A stretch of DNA of 64,000 nucleotides from Leptospiraceae bacterium (lineage in GTDB: Bacteria > Spirochaetota > Leptospiria > Leptospirales > Leptospiraceae), in contig JAKRSH010000029.1 in the NCBI GenBank assembly GCA_022402465.1, positions 3,273-67,272 of the forward strand. The letters run 5' to 3'. Below, in pieces: positions 39,951 through 49,416 of this stretch. Numbering within the stretch: position 1 is the first letter of the stretch; every line of letters starts with the position of its first letter. The notes under the pieces are model-generated. The model worked only from the letters and a program-made list of their open reading frames with translations, was not told the DNA's origin and did no database searches. Position numbers and translations under genes: made by a program.

Positions 39951-40687
39951 TCCTGTTCTTTTATTTCCTTAGAGATAATTTTCCATTCCCTTGGAATACC
40001 ATGTTTCGCTTGAGAGTGCTTTTTCAATACTTTAATATGTCGCTCTCCCAAAAAGCTCAATTCTTCCAAATCAATAGATCCTTCCATTGTAAATCCTGAC
40101 TCAGACAAAATTCTTTTCTCTATCAATTCCCATTTCTGTTCTTTACCTAGAAAAGGACAAAAGTATCCATCTTTTAGTACAAGTCTAGAGACTATCTCTA
40201 CAGAAAAAGGATAAGGAATTGCAGCGCGCATGACCACTAAGTCAAAATGATTTTTCCATTCTTCAGCTCGTGTATAATGAAACTTACAATCCTTCTCTGG
40301 ATATTTATTTTGTAATCCCTTCCACCATTCTTCTGTGAGTCCCAACTTTCTTTTTGAACCATCTAAAAGTGTAACCTTAGGAGATTCTTTCATGCAGACA
40401 AAAAGAAATCCAGGAAGACCTGGTCCAGTTCCAACATCTACTAGCTTTGTTTCACGTGAAACAAGATCATTTCCAGAAAGAACATAAGCGAAATACATGG
40501 CTTCAATAATATGTCGATCCAGTATCTGTTCCGCATCTCGTTTAGAAAAGAATCCGCCTTGTTCATTTTTATCTTTTAGAAACTCAATGTAGTCTAAAAT
40601 TAACTCTAAATCAAAAGTTTCTAAAAGTAAGTCTTGGTATTCAGGAAAATATTTCTGAATGGATGATGTGATTTCTTGAATAGACAT
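39908..40687 (-). CDS. rsmG: 16S rRNA (guanine(527)-N7)-methyltransferase
   Basis: This protein of 259 residues with the chosen start (the family is about 210) has the SAM-binding motif [14 protein letters not shown] and a later MRAAIPYP. It methylates G527 in 16S rRNA. The C-terminus is longer than usual and overlaps parA by 43 nt. I chose the ATG at 40687 over a TTG at 40696. The classical rsmG-parA-parB order near the origin is seen. A perfect parS site lies within the gene. Confidence 0.94.
   Translation of the reverse strand: MSIQEITSSIQKYFPEYQDLLLETFDLELILDYIEFLKDKNEQGGFFSKRDAEQILDRHIIEAMYFAYVLSGNDLVSRETKLVDVGTGPGLPGFLFVCMKESPKVTLLDGSKRKLGLTEEWWKGLQNKYPEKDCKFHYTRAEEWKNHFDLVVMRAAIPYPFSVEIVSRLVLKDGYFCPFLGKEQKWELIEKRILSESGFTMEGSIDLEELSFLGERHIKVLKKHSQAKHGIPREWKIISKEIKEQEWEKSSQSAIKKAE
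40448..40463. other. parS centromere site (perfect match)
   Basis: TGTTTCACGTGAAACA matches the classical 16-bp parS palindrome in all positions. It lies inside rsmG, encoding LVSRETK on the minus strand, about 1.3 kb upstream of parB. ParB binds here to organise and segregate the origin. Confidence 0.95.
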
Positions 40688-40696
40688 AATTCTCAA

Positions 40697-40723
40697 TAAA
40701 CCTTTTATAAAATATACCGATAG
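40697..40723 (+). promoter_or_regulatory. Sigma-28-like promoter
   Basis: TAAA at 40697-40700, 15 nt, then ACCGATAG at 40716-40723, against consensus TAAA-N15-GCCGATAA. The ATG at 40732 lies 8 nt downstream without a Shine-Dalgarno. It is in the gap between divergent rsmG and the next gene. Confidence 0.4.
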
Positions 40724-40731
40724 CTAATAGT

Positions 40732-41454
40732 ATGAAAGCTATAGTATATTCTTCACTCCTTTTATTCTCCTTGTCTTTGTTTTCTTATTCACCTGGCAAA
40801 TGGTCTCATACAGATTCTATTTTACTATTTCCAAAGAAGACTAAAGATCTTCCAATACAAGAACTTGTTTATGATGAAAGTAACACATTAATTCTCACTT
40901 CCAATTTAAAATACAATGATGGTTTTTTGGTAAGTGAAGAATTCATATCTTCTGGAAAAAAGGAAGGATCGATTTCGTATCAATATGATAAGAACGGTAA
41001 ATTATCTAAAGAAATTACTTTAGATTCTTCAGGCAAAATGATAGAGATAAAGGAATTTGTATTTAATGGCAAAGGAAGTCTTTCAAAGATTAAAACCTTC
41101 GATGTAGATAAAAAGTTAATCCAAGATGCGACAATTTATTCTATGGATAGCGATATGATTTCTACTGCTGATATTCTATGGACTGAATCAAAAGATAAAG
41201 AAAAATATTCTCTCTCAACGAAACCAAATCTAAAGATTTTAACGATAATGGATGAGAAGAAGAAACCTATTGCAAAAATTGAGAACAAAATTAACGCAAA
41301 AGGCAACATCATAGAACGAGTTTATACACAAGGGAATATAGAAAGAAAAAATATTCTAGAATACGATAATTCAGATCGTTTAGTCCAATTTACGTTTCAC
41401 GTGAAACAAGATGGGAAATGGAAACTTTTAAAGACGCATAGATTATCTTATTAG
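40732..41454 (+). CDS. Exported hypothetical protein with YD-like repeats
   Basis: This 240-residue protein has a signal peptide (MKAIVYSSLLLFSLSLFSYS), then alternating strands with Asp/Gly turns: YQYDKNGKLSKEITLDSSGK, FNGKGSLSKIKTFD, LEYDNSDRLVQFTF. This resembles YD/Rhs-type or similar beta repeats. It is probably periplasmic or outer-surface. I do not recognise the family. It lies between divergent rsmG and convergent mnmG; a near-perfect parS site lies at its 3' end. Confidence 0.65.
   Translation: MKAIVYSSLLLFSLSLFSYSPGKWSHTDSILLFPKKTKDLPIQELVYDESNTLILTSNLKYNDGFLVSEEFISSGKKEGSISYQYDKNGKLSKEITLDSSGKMIEIKEFVFNGKGSLSKIKTFDVDKKLIQDATIYSMDSDMISTADILWTESKDKEKYSLSTKPNLKILTIMDEKKKPIAKIENKINAKGNIIERVYTQGNIERKNILEYDNSDRLVQFTFHVKQDGKWKLLKTHRLSY
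41393..41408. other. parS centromere site (15 of 16)
   Basis: CGTTTCACGTGAAACA differs from the parS consensus only at the first base. It lies within the last codons of the exported hypothetical gene, encoding TFHVKQ, and is 945 bp from the perfect site in rsmG. Confidence 0.85.
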
Positions 41455-41464
41455 AATAAAAAAA

Positions 41465-41506
41465 CTTTTTCTATTAAAATAGAATAACTAGCCTAAATAG
41501 AAAAAG
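41465..41506 (-). terminator. Putative terminator between convergent genes
   Basis: CTTTTTCTATT at 41465-41475 is an 11-bp perfect inverted repeat with AATAGAAAAAG at 41496-41506. A smaller stem, TTCTATT/AATAGAA, lies at 41469-41484. On the minus strand the smaller stem is followed by AAAGTTTTTTT, a good fit for termination of mnmG. Confidence 0.5.
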
Positions 41507-41554
41507 CAGTTATGAACTTAAACTTTAAGTAAGTTAAAACATTACAATATGGAC

Positions 41555-43447
41555 TTAGCTTGCATGCTTGGCCGTGGTTTTGGAAGCTAAGTAAAACAAA
41601 AGTAAATCAATATCCGTGGGATCTACTCCTGAAATTTGAGAGGCTTTTTCTAAATTAATTGGTTTATGCTTGTTTAATTTTGTTAAGGCTTCCGTCTTTA
41701 AACCTTTTACCTGCTCATACGAAAAATCTTCTGGTATGGGAGTCTGTATGTATCTTGATCTTAAATCCACAGAATCCATCTCTCTCTTTAGATAGCCTTC
41801 GTATTTAATTTCCATTTCGATTACAGCCTTATCTGCATAAGAAAGAGATTTTAACTCTGGTAAAAACATTTCAACATCTTGTATCTTGATCTCTGGTCTT
41901 TTTAAAAAATTGGCTACATTCGTTCCAAATTTATAATTTTCTATTCCCTTCTCTTTTAAGACTTCTGTAAGTTCAGCGGAAGGTTTCATTGATGATTTAT
42001 GAATACTTGTTTTGATTGAATCGATAGTTTTATATTTTGCAAGAGTTGTATCGAAAGTTTCCTTATCTACCAAACCCATTTCATAACCATACTTCATCAA
42101 TCTTTGGTCTGCATTATCTTGTCGAAGAAGTAAACGATATTCTGCTCTACTTGTGAACATACGATATGGATCTTCCACGCCTTTATAAACTAAATCATCT
42201 ATTAGAACACCGATATAAGATTCTGATCTTTGGAAAATCATAGGCTCTAATTTTTTTACTGAACGAATCACATTATAGGCAGCTACTAAACCTTGAGCTG
42301 CCGCTTCTTCATAGCCTGTGGTTCCATTAATTTGTCCAGCGTGGTATAAACCCTTTATCTTATGTGTTTCTAATGTTGGCTTTAATTCTCTTGGATCAAC
42401 ATAATCATACTCTATTGCATAACCAGGTCTCATGAGTTCAACTTTCTCAAGCCCTTTAATTGTTCTTAGGAATTTCCATTGTATCTCTTCAGGAAGACTC
42501 GTTGAAACACCATTTAAATAAATTTCATTTGTATCATAGCCTTCAGGTTCTATAAATATTTGATGTCTCTCTCTTTGTGCAAAACGAACTACCTTGTCTT
42601 CAATTGAAGGGCAATATCTTGGACCTGTTGATTGAATTTGTCCGGAATACATAGGAGAGAGATGAAGATTTTCATTTATAAACTTATGAGTCTCATCATT
42701 CGTATAAGTGATATGACAAGGGATTTGTCTTCTTGTAATCTCTTTAGTAGAATAAGAAAAAGCCGGTGGTAGATCATCTCCAGGTTGAATTTCTAAACCA
42801 TCAAAATCTATAGAGAGTTTATGAACTCTTGCAGGGGTTCCTGTTTTTAATCTTCCCAAATTAAAATGATGTGAGCCTAAAGATTTAGATAAGCCATTCG
42901 TAGTTGGTTCACCTATCCTTCCATTTTCCTTTTGATAAGTTCCAATATGAACTATAGATGATAAAAAAGTTCCAGTTGTTAGGACAGCATGATTGGTATA
43001 AAAAGTAAAACCTCTTCCAGTGATTAAACCTTTAAGTTGATTTCCTTCTGTGATTAAATCTTCAACTGTATCTTGTCTTATACTTAGATTGGGTGTAGCT
43101 TCCAAGGTGTGTTTTACTTTCAATTGGTATTCTTTCTTATCAGCCTGGGCACGTGGAGCCCAAACTGAGGGACCCTTAGAAGTATTCAGCATTTTAAATT
43201 GAATTCCGGTTGCATCAATCACTTTTCCCATCAATCCACCTAATGCATCAACCTCGCGAACCATATGTCCTTTTGCAATCCCACCTATAGCGGGGTTACA
43301 ACTCATCTGACCAATAGTATCTAAGTTCATAGTGATGAGTAAAGTTTTAAGACCACCTCTAGCAGATATATAAGCAGCTTCGGATCCAGCATGCCCTGCC
43401 CCTACTACGATACAGTCGAATTGATTAGGATAAAAAGAATCTGACAT
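41555..43447 (-). CDS. mnmG: tRNA uridine-5-carboxymethylaminomethyl modification enzyme MnmG
   Basis: This 630-residue FAD protein, with MnmE, modifies U34 of several tRNAs. The FAD-binding [19 protein letters not shown] and the family blocks [30 protein letters not shown] and [14 protein letters not shown] are all intact. Length matches the family. An AGGAAG site lies 12 nt before the ATG. It lies near the origin as in many bacteria; mnmE is not in the window. Confidence 0.97.
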   Translation of the reverse strand: MSDSFYPNQFDCIVVGAGHAGSEAAYISARGGLKTLLITMNLDTIGQMSCNPAIGGIAKGHMVREVDALGGLMGKVIDATGIQFKMLNTSKGPSVWAPRAQADKKEYQLKVKHTLEATPNLSIRQDTVEDLITEGNQLKGLITGRGFTFYTNHAVLTTGTFLSSIVHIGTYQKENGRIGEPTTNGLSKSLGSHHFNLGRLKTGTPARVHKLSIDFDGLEIQPGDDLPPAFSYSTKEITRRQIPCHITYTNDETHKFINENLHLSPMYSGQIQSTGPRYCPSIEDKVVRFAQRERHQIFIEPEGYDTNEIYLNGVSTSLPEEIQWKFLRTIKGLEKVELMRPGYAIEYDYVDPRELKPTLETHKIKGLYHAGQINGTTGYEEAAAQGLVAAYNVIRSVKKLEPMIFQRSESYIGVLIDDLVYKGVEDPYRMFTSRAEYRLLLRQDNADQRLMKYGYEMGLVDKETFDTTLAKYKTIDSIKTSIHKSSMKPSAELTEVLKEKGIENYKFGTNVANFLKRPEIKIQDVEMFLPELKSLSYADKAVIEMEIKYEGYLKREMDSVDLRSRYIQTPIPEDFSYEQVKGLKTEALTKLNKHKPINLEKASQISGVDPTDIDLLLFYLASKTTAKHAS

Positions 43448-43595
43448 AATAAATATGAACTTCCTATGAAAGTTTTATAAACTTACTTAATAAGTTCGAT
43501 TTTGAAACTCTAGCTTAGGATTAAAGTAAAATTTAATCTAGTTTTCTTTAATAGGCAGACTAAGAAATTGGAATAGATAAGGAGTTCAGAATTCA

Positions 43596-44519
43596 ATGTC
43601 GGATAATACAAAAGATCTAAGTTATTTCGAAGGAAAGATCGTTCCAGCTTCCGAAGCAAAGTTGAGTGTACAGACTCATGCCTTTCAGTATGGCACAGCT
43701 GTTTTCGGTGGGATAAGAGGTTACTACAATACAGATCTTAAAAATCTTTTTGTTTTTCGAATTAAAGATCATTTTACACGCTTAATCCAATCAACAAGGA
43801 TAATGCAATTGAACACAAGCAGGACTCCTGATGAACTAGCTGATATAACTTTGGATTTATTAAAGCAATGTGCTTATAAACAAAATGTATACATAAGACC
43901 AATTATATATACATCCTCCTTACAGCTCTCTCCAAGATTTCATGATGTAAAAACTGATGTTGCTATCTATGTTTTGAAATTGGATGACTATCTTGATACA
44001 ACAAATGGATTGACTACTTGCATCTCCAGTTGGAGACGAATCGATGATACTATGATTCCAACTATGTCTAAGGCGTCGGGAGGATATGTCAATTCGGCTC
44101 TTGCAAAGTCTGAAGCTGTTCAAAATGGTTTTGATGAGGCTATCTTTTTAGATTCTAAAGGATATGTTTCTGAAGGTTCAGCAGAGAATATATTCATAGT
44201 TCGTAGAAATAAGATAATCACCCCAAGCTTAGATTCTTCTATTTTAGAAGGGATCACTAGGAGAACAATTTTTGACTTAGCAAAATTTTGTAACTTTGAA
44301 ATTGAAGTAAGAAATATTACTCGAAGTGAATTGTATGTTGCAGATGAAATCTTTTTCTCTGGAACTGGTGTTCAAGTTGCTTGGGTAAAATCCGTAGACA
44401 GAAGAATAATCGGTGATGGTAATATAGGACCAATTTCTAAGAAATTACAAGAAGTTTATTTCAACACAGTGAAAGGAAATCAAAAAGAATTCAAAGATTG
44501 GTGCTACCCAGTATATTAA
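43596..44519 (+). CDS. ilvE: Branched-chain amino acid aminotransferase
   Basis: This 307-residue fold-type IV PLP enzyme converts Leu, Ile and Val to their 2-oxo acids and the reverse. Motifs: THAFQYGTAVFGGIRGY, MSKASGGYVNSALAKSEA (PLP lysine region), DEAIFLDSKGYVSEGSAENIF, and the late ADEIFFSGTGVQVAWV. Length matches IlvE (about 305). AAGGAG lies before the ATG. holB starts 1 nt after the stop, so they form an operon. Confidence 0.96.
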   Translation: MSDNTKDLSYFEGKIVPASEAKLSVQTHAFQYGTAVFGGIRGYYNTDLKNLFVFRIKDHFTRLIQSTRIMQLNTSRTPDELADITLDLLKQCAYKQNVYIRPIIYTSSLQLSPRFHDVKTDVAIYVLKLDDYLDTTNGLTTCISSWRRIDDTMIPTMSKASGGYVNSALAKSEAVQNGFDEAIFLDSKGYVSEGSAENIFIVRRNKIITPSLDSSILEGITRRTIFDLAKFCNFEIEVRNITRSELYVADEIFFSGTGVQVAWVKSVDRRIIGDGNIGPISKKLQEVYFNTVKGNQKEFKDWCYPVY

Positions 44520-44520
44520 A

Positions 44521-45474
44521 ATGGAAATGGTTTTAGAAAATAATTCCTATAAGATAGATGCGCTTGTGGGTCAGCCTTTGGCCTTGCGATATCTTAGAAA
44601 TTATTCCAAATACCAAGATAAGATTCCTCCCTTGTTGATCTTCCATGGGCCTTCGGGAGTTGGTAAAATGTTTGCTGCTGAATTGTTCTCTAAATCCGTT
44701 CTATGTATGAACGGAAATGCATGTGGACTTTGCCAATCGTGTAAGATGTTTCAGAAAAAAGTTCATCCTGATTTTATACTCTTTCCAGATAGTGAAAGAA
44801 TCGCGATTGGTGATATAAAAAATCCTGATGTCTTTACAATTCGTTGGCTTCAGAGCCAAAGAGTAATCTATAGACCCGATGTCTCTACAAAAAGATTCGT
44901 TGTATTTCCGGATGCAACGAAAATTAATTCAGAAGCCGAAACTGCCATGCTAAAAACTTTGGAAGAAACGAATGAACACACAAAGTTTATTTTTGTCGTT
45001 GAAGACATTCATAGTCTGAAAAGTACAATTCGCAGTCGCGCAGTGGAAATTCCTTTTTTTCATCTTTCACGAAGCAACATGCAGATCATTTCAGATAAGA
45101 TTGGGATCTATATTCCTGATTTTAATTCGGGTAGTTTTGATTTAGGCTATTTAACTTTGGATGCATGGAATCTTTTTCAAGATAAGGTTGAGAACTCTAT
45201 CTTTGATTCTATTCAACTTCTGCGTTTAGAAATTTGGATAAAGGCTTATAAAACAAATCATACTGAATGGAAAGAAGATTTTGATTATAAAAAATTCTTG
45301 GATATTATATCTTCACTTATGATTTATTCTTATTTCAAAAACCAAGAAAAAGATTATTCTCTTTGCATTGATGCTATTTTCGAATTTAAAAATATTTTGC
45401 ATAAAGACATCAATGCAATGGAAAACTTTTCCGTTTCAAAACTCTTCAACAAACTCTGCACTTTAGTTCATTAA
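44521..45474 (+). CDS. holB: DNA polymerase III subunit delta prime
   Basis: This 317-residue AAA+ protein is the clamp-loader stator. The P-loop reads GPSGVGKMFAAELF, with Met where ATPases have Thr or Ser, a degeneration common in delta-prime. A zinc cluster (CMNGNACGLCQSC), ETAMLKTLEETNEHTKF and SRAVEIPF complete the family pattern. It lies 114 bp upstream of dnaA. Confidence 0.93.
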   Translation: MEMVLENNSYKIDALVGQPLALRYLRNYSKYQDKIPPLLIFHGPSGVGKMFAAELFSKSVLCMNGNACGLCQSCKMFQKKVHPDFILFPDSERIAIGDIKNPDVFTIRWLQSQRVIYRPDVSTKRFVVFPDATKINSEAETAMLKTLEETNEHTKFIFVVEDIHSLKSTIRSRAVEIPFFHLSRSNMQIISDKIGIYIPDFNSGSFDLGYLTLDAWNLFQDKVENSIFDSIQLLRLEIWIKAYKTNHTEWKEDFDYKKFLDIISSLMIYSYFKNQEKDYSLCIDAIFEFKNILHKDINAMENFSVSKLFNKLCTLVH

Positions 45475-45588
45475 ATATTCGAGACATAATATTATTATCC
45501 GTTCATTGATCAGATTGATTTTTAAAAAAGTTTTCATTTTTCATTTGAATGTAATCAGCTATTCGAAAGTTTAGTACTGCACTCAAAT

Positions 45589-46929
45589 ATGAATCAAGAA
45601 CTCTCAAACGAAAAATGGAACCGGGTAATGGATGAAGTGTCCAAGTCTATCAATCCTAGTTACTTTCAAAGCTTTATATCCCCTTTGCAGTTTATAAAAT
45701 TAGAGAACGATTCAATCGTACTTTCTGCACCATCTGATCAAATAAAAAGGCACGTTATAACGAAATATATTTCTCATTTGGAAAATGCATTTTACCAAGT
45801 CATGGGAGATCGTTATTCTGTGGAAATTTTTACAGAAGTCGGTTCCAATAATCTATCTCAACTGATTCAGAACAAAATGAACCATGAAGAGGATAAATTA
45901 AATCCCGAGATGACCTTTGATAATTTTTACATAGCTGATTCAAATAGGCTAGCTTATACAGCTTGCCAAGAAGCAGTAAAACGTCCTGGAGATATCAATC
46001 CTTTGTATATTTTTGGTTCTGTTGGAGTTGGAAAGACTCATTTATTACATGCTATGGGCAATGAAATAGTTCGAAGAGATAGAACTAAAAAAGTTCGCTA
46101 TGTAGAGATGACTTCATTTCTTAATGAATTTGTTTATAGTGTAAGACAGAATTCTAGAACTACCTTGGACTCTTTCAAAATAAAATACCAATCCTATGAT
46201 ACTTTATTAATAGATGATATTCAATTTTTAAATTCAGGTGCAGATAAAACCCAAGAAGAATTTTTTGCTTTGTTTAACTTTCTCTACCAAAGAAAAAGCC
46301 AAATAGTCATCGCTTCCGATAGACCAAGTTATGAATTACCTATACATGATAGATTGAAATCCAGATTTACTAAAGGTGTTCAAAGTTTAATCCAACAACC
46401 TTCCGAAGATTTACGATTGAAAATTTTAAAAAGTTTTTCTTCTTCTTATAATCTATCACTAGATGAAGAATCTTATCAATATATTTCACGTAATGTAACA
46501 GGAGATATTCGCTTCTTACTTGGATCTATTAATGATATAATATTGTATAAAAAAGCATATAATATGTTTATTATTCCTTTTGAAAAAGTAAAAGAAGTTG
46601 TTGATTCAAGAGTCCAAACTCGAAAGAAATCTATGGTCTATACTCATGATCAATTGATAGACCAAGTATGTGAGAAATTCAATCAAACTAGGAAAGATAT
46701 TTTAGGAAAAACTAGAAAAAGTGAATTTATAATACCTAGACATCTATGTATGTTTTTACTTCATGAGGTCTTTCATTTAAAGAAAACACAAATAGGCAGG
46801 ATCTTCGATTGCCAACACACAACTGTAATACATGCAATCACGAACATTTCCAAATTAAGGCAATTGGATGAAAAAATTGAATCCACGATTCAAAATATCC
46901 ATTTACAGCTTGGGACTAACGATCTTTGA
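45589..46929 (+). CDS. dnaA: Chromosomal replication initiator DnaA
   Basis: This 446-residue initiator has all four domains: domain I (residues 1-90), a short linker, the AAA+ domain III (FGSVGVGKTHLLHAMGNE Walker A; LLIDDIQFLN Walker B), and domain IV with the DnaA-box-recognition helix DCQHTTVIHAITNISKL near the C-terminus. It binds DnaA boxes and melts the origin. TTATCCGTT lies in the upstream gap. No clear Shine-Dalgarno precedes the ATG. Confidence 0.97.
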   Translation: MNQELSNEKWNRVMDEVSKSINPSYFQSFISPLQFIKLENDSIVLSAPSDQIKRHVITKYISHLENAFYQVMGDRYSVEIFTEVGSNNLSQLIQNKMNHEEDKLNPEMTFDNFYIADSNRLAYTACQEAVKRPGDINPLYIFGSVGVGKTHLLHAMGNEIVRRDRTKKVRYVEMTSFLNEFVYSVRQNSRTTLDSFKIKYQSYDTLLIDDIQFLNSGADKTQEEFFALFNFLYQRKSQIVIASDRPSYELPIHDRLKSRFTKGVQSLIQQPSEDLRLKILKSFSSSYNLSLDEESYQYISRNVTGDIRFLLGSINDIILYKKAYNMFIIPFEKVKEVVDSRVQTRKKSMVYTHDQLIDQVCEKFNQTRKDILGKTRKSEFIIPRHLCMFLLHEVFHLKKTQIGRIFDCQHTTVIHAITNISKLRQLDEKIESTIQNIHLQLGTNDL

Positions 46930-47199
46930 AGATTAAGTTAAAATAATCTGTGTTTTAACTATAAATAAACTATAAATAAACTGTTCATAACTAGTTAATA
47001 AGACATATTCCTAAATTACTGTCTCATCAAAGGTTTAAAATTAAGATAAATCATAGATTTTGAAAAAAGTTATTTTCGAAAATAATGCGACATATTCCTA
47101 TATCTTTACTGGTGTTTTTTAAGTTATCTACTTATGAACATTGCCAACAACATCATCAGATATAAGACATAATATTATATATAAAAGGAAAATAAGAAT
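46930..47199. other. oriC: Candidate replication origin between dnaA and dnaN
   Basis: The 270-bp gap is strongly AT-rich. It holds an 11-bp direct repeat (AACTATAAATA at 46957-46967 and 46968-46978). A third partial copy runs into TGTTCATAA at 46982-46990. The reverse complement TTATGAACA occurs at 47132-47140, next to TTATCTACT at 47124-47132. These are 7 of 9 matches to the DnaA box TTATCCACA. ACATATTCCTA recurs (47003 and 47090). The gene context is typical for oriC, but the boxes are weak. Confidence 0.55.
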
Positions 47200-48318
47200 A
47201 TGAAATTTAGTGTTAAGACATCCGACTTTCTCAAAGCCATCCACTCTATAGAAGGAGTAATCAGTACGAAACAAATAAAATCCATACTTTCAAATGTAAA
47301 AATAGAAACTCTGACAGATTCAATCGCATTGAGTGCAACAGACTTAGAAATTTCTCTAAGAACATCTTTAGCAGCTAATATAGTTAAACCTGGATCGACA
47401 TCAATTCCTGTTAAAACTTTATCTGGAGCATTCAAGACTATAAATTTTTCTGATGCTATGTTAGAACTTGTAGAAGAAGATGATTCTAGCCAAACATTCA
47501 TTACAGATGCTGATGATAAGAACGGATATAAAACAGGTTTTCAATGTTTGGATCCTGAAGAAATAAAAACTATAGGGAAAGTGGATACTTCAAATATAGT
47601 AGACTTCCCATCAGTTCTTCTTAAAGAAATGATTCGTAAAACTTATCATGCCGTCGCGCAAGAAGAAACAAGATTTGTATTCAATGGTTTGTATTTCAAG
47701 AGTAATGATACTGAACTTACTGTAGTTGGAACTGATGGAAGAAGACTAGCAAAGATTTCTAGAAAATTTCCTCAGAAACTTCCATTCGCTACAGGAATCA
47801 TTATTCCACACAAAACTATACGCGAGAGTCAAAAGTTATTAGATCTAGCTGAAAATGCAAAAGTAGGAATCTCAGAATCACAATTCTACATTAATATTGG
47901 ACAAGCTGAACTTCTTTCTAAATTAATTGATGGAACTTTCCCTGATTACGAACAAGTGATTCCGAAAAATTCTAGTTATTCGATAAGAATTAATAAAGAA
48001 GAATTTTTAATAATGCTAAGACAAGCATTAATTTCAGCAGAAGAACCTTCGAGACAAATTCGTATAACATTTAAGAAAAATGAATTACATATTTCCTCAT
48101 CTAATCCTGGTTCGGTACAATTTGAAAATCATATGGCTATTCAATATTCAGGTGAAGAAACAACTATAGCTTTTAAAGGCGATTATTTAGCTGACACAAT
48201 TAAAACAATAGATGATCCTGAAGTAGAAATCAATTTTACAAATTCAAATGTACCTGTACTCTTCAAGGATCCATCTGATGCTGATTACGTGGCAGTAATT
48301 ATGCCAATGAAATTATAG
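47200..48318 (+). CDS. dnaN: DNA polymerase III sliding clamp (beta subunit)
   Basis: This 372-residue protein forms the ring that tethers DNA polymerase III. The three repeated clamp domains are visible, with ALSATDLEISL, LTVVGTDGRRLA (typical central block) and the C-terminal YVAVIMPMKL end. Length is as expected. AAAGGAAAAT precedes the ATG. It shares a 14-bp upstream motif with dnaA. recF starts 3 nt after the stop. Confidence 0.97.
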   Translation: MKFSVKTSDFLKAIHSIEGVISTKQIKSILSNVKIETLTDSIALSATDLEISLRTSLAANIVKPGSTSIPVKTLSGAFKTINFSDAMLELVEEDDSSQTFITDADDKNGYKTGFQCLDPEEIKTIGKVDTSNIVDFPSVLLKEMIRKTYHAVAQEETRFVFNGLYFKSNDTELTVVGTDGRRLAKISRKFPQKLPFATGIIIPHKTIRESQKLLDLAENAKVGISESQFYINIGQAELLSKLIDGTFPDYEQVIPKNSSYSIRINKEEFLIMLRQALISAEEPSRQIRITFKKNELHISSSNPGSVQFENHMAIQYSGEETTIAFKGDYLADTIKTIDDPEVEINFTNSNVPVLFKDPSDADYVAVIMPMKL

Positions 48319-48321
48319 TAG

Positions 48322-49416
48322 ATGATCCTCAAGAGAATTGTTCTGAAAAATTTCAGAACATACAAAGATCTATCTCTTGAGTTCCATTCTAGATTAATAT
48401 TTTTTATAGGTGATAATGGAGAAGGTAAAACTAACTTACTTGAATCCATATCACTTTTATCTTTCTTAAAAAGTTTCCGTGGCAATTCTGATGATGAGAT
48501 GCTGATGTGGAATGAAAATACTTTTTACATAGGTTCCCTTTGTCAAGCTGACGACGATTTCAAATTGGAATATGGTTTTGAAAAAGAACCTATCCGAAGA
48601 AAGAAGATTAAATTAAATAATGATATTTTCAAAAAACAATCGGATGCTTTCGGATTGTTACCTTGTGTAGTTCTATCTCCCAAAGATTTAATAATTATCG
48701 AAGGAAGTCATGCTGAAAGAAGAAAGTTTATAGACAGCTTAATCTCCCTCTTACACAAGCCTTACTTGGATGAATTGCTAGAATACAATAGAATCTTAAA
48801 ACAAAGAAATATAACTTTAAAGAAACAATTTAATGACTTAAAGATGATAGATGTTTATAACTCAATGCTAGCTGACAAAGATGAAAGTATTCGAAATAAA
48901 CGAAAGGAAATCATTGAAGAGTTAAATTTTCATTACCAAAAAGCCTTAGGCAATCTTTCGGGGGGTAAAGATAATTTTACTCTAATCTATAAACCTAATG
49001 TAGATTCTAAAGAGAAATTCTTAGAGAAAATACAAACGAATTACCAAAAGGATATACGATTGGGATATACAACTGTTGGTTCTCATAGAGATGAAATTTT
49101 TATAGGAAGAGATGATAAAGATATATTAGAATTCGGCTCTCAAGGGCAAAAGAGATCATCTGTTATATCGCTTAAAACTGCTTCTTTTGAGTTGATTCGA
49201 AAAAAAATAGGAACAGATCCTATTTTATTGATTGATGATGTAATTCGCGAGTTAGATATCAAAAGAAGAGAATTTTTTGTTGATTTGATTCGAGAATGTG
49301 GGCAAGCATTTTTCACAACTACAGATTTAGAAGGAATCCAAGATTATATTGGAAACTTAGATGAATCTAGGCAAATTTACCATGTAAAAAATGGGAGCAT
49401 GGTTGAATCCAAATGA
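48322..49416 (+). CDS. recF: DNA replication and repair protein RecF
   Basis: This 364-residue SMC-like ATPase, with RecO and RecR, loads RecA at gaps. GDNGEGKTNLLESISLLSF is the Walker A, GSQGQKRSSVISLKTA the signature loop and ILLIDDVIRELD the Walker B. recR is at 27994 in this window. It follows dnaN by 3 nt and overlaps the DciA-like gene by 4 nt. Confidence 0.96.
   Translation: MILKRIVLKNFRTYKDLSLEFHSRLIFFIGDNGEGKTNLLESISLLSFLKSFRGNSDDEMLMWNENTFYIGSLCQADDDFKLEYGFEKEPIRRKKIKLNNDIFKKQSDAFGLLPCVVLSPKDLIIIEGSHAERRKFIDSLISLLHKPYLDELLEYNRILKQRNITLKKQFNDLKMIDVYNSMLADKDESIRNKRKEIIEELNFHYQKALGNLSGGKDNFTLIYKPNVDSKEKFLEKIQTNYQKDIRLGYTTVGSHRDEIFIGRDDKDILEFGSQGQKRSSVISLKTASFELIRKKIGTDPILLIDDVIRELDIKRREFFVDLIRECGQAFFTTTDLEGIQDYIGNLDESRQIYHVKNGSMVESK

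Noticed and set aside
45491-45503. TTATCCGTT upstream of dnaA as a DnaA box
   Set aside because: Only 6 of 9 match; kept as a remark, not listed as a site.
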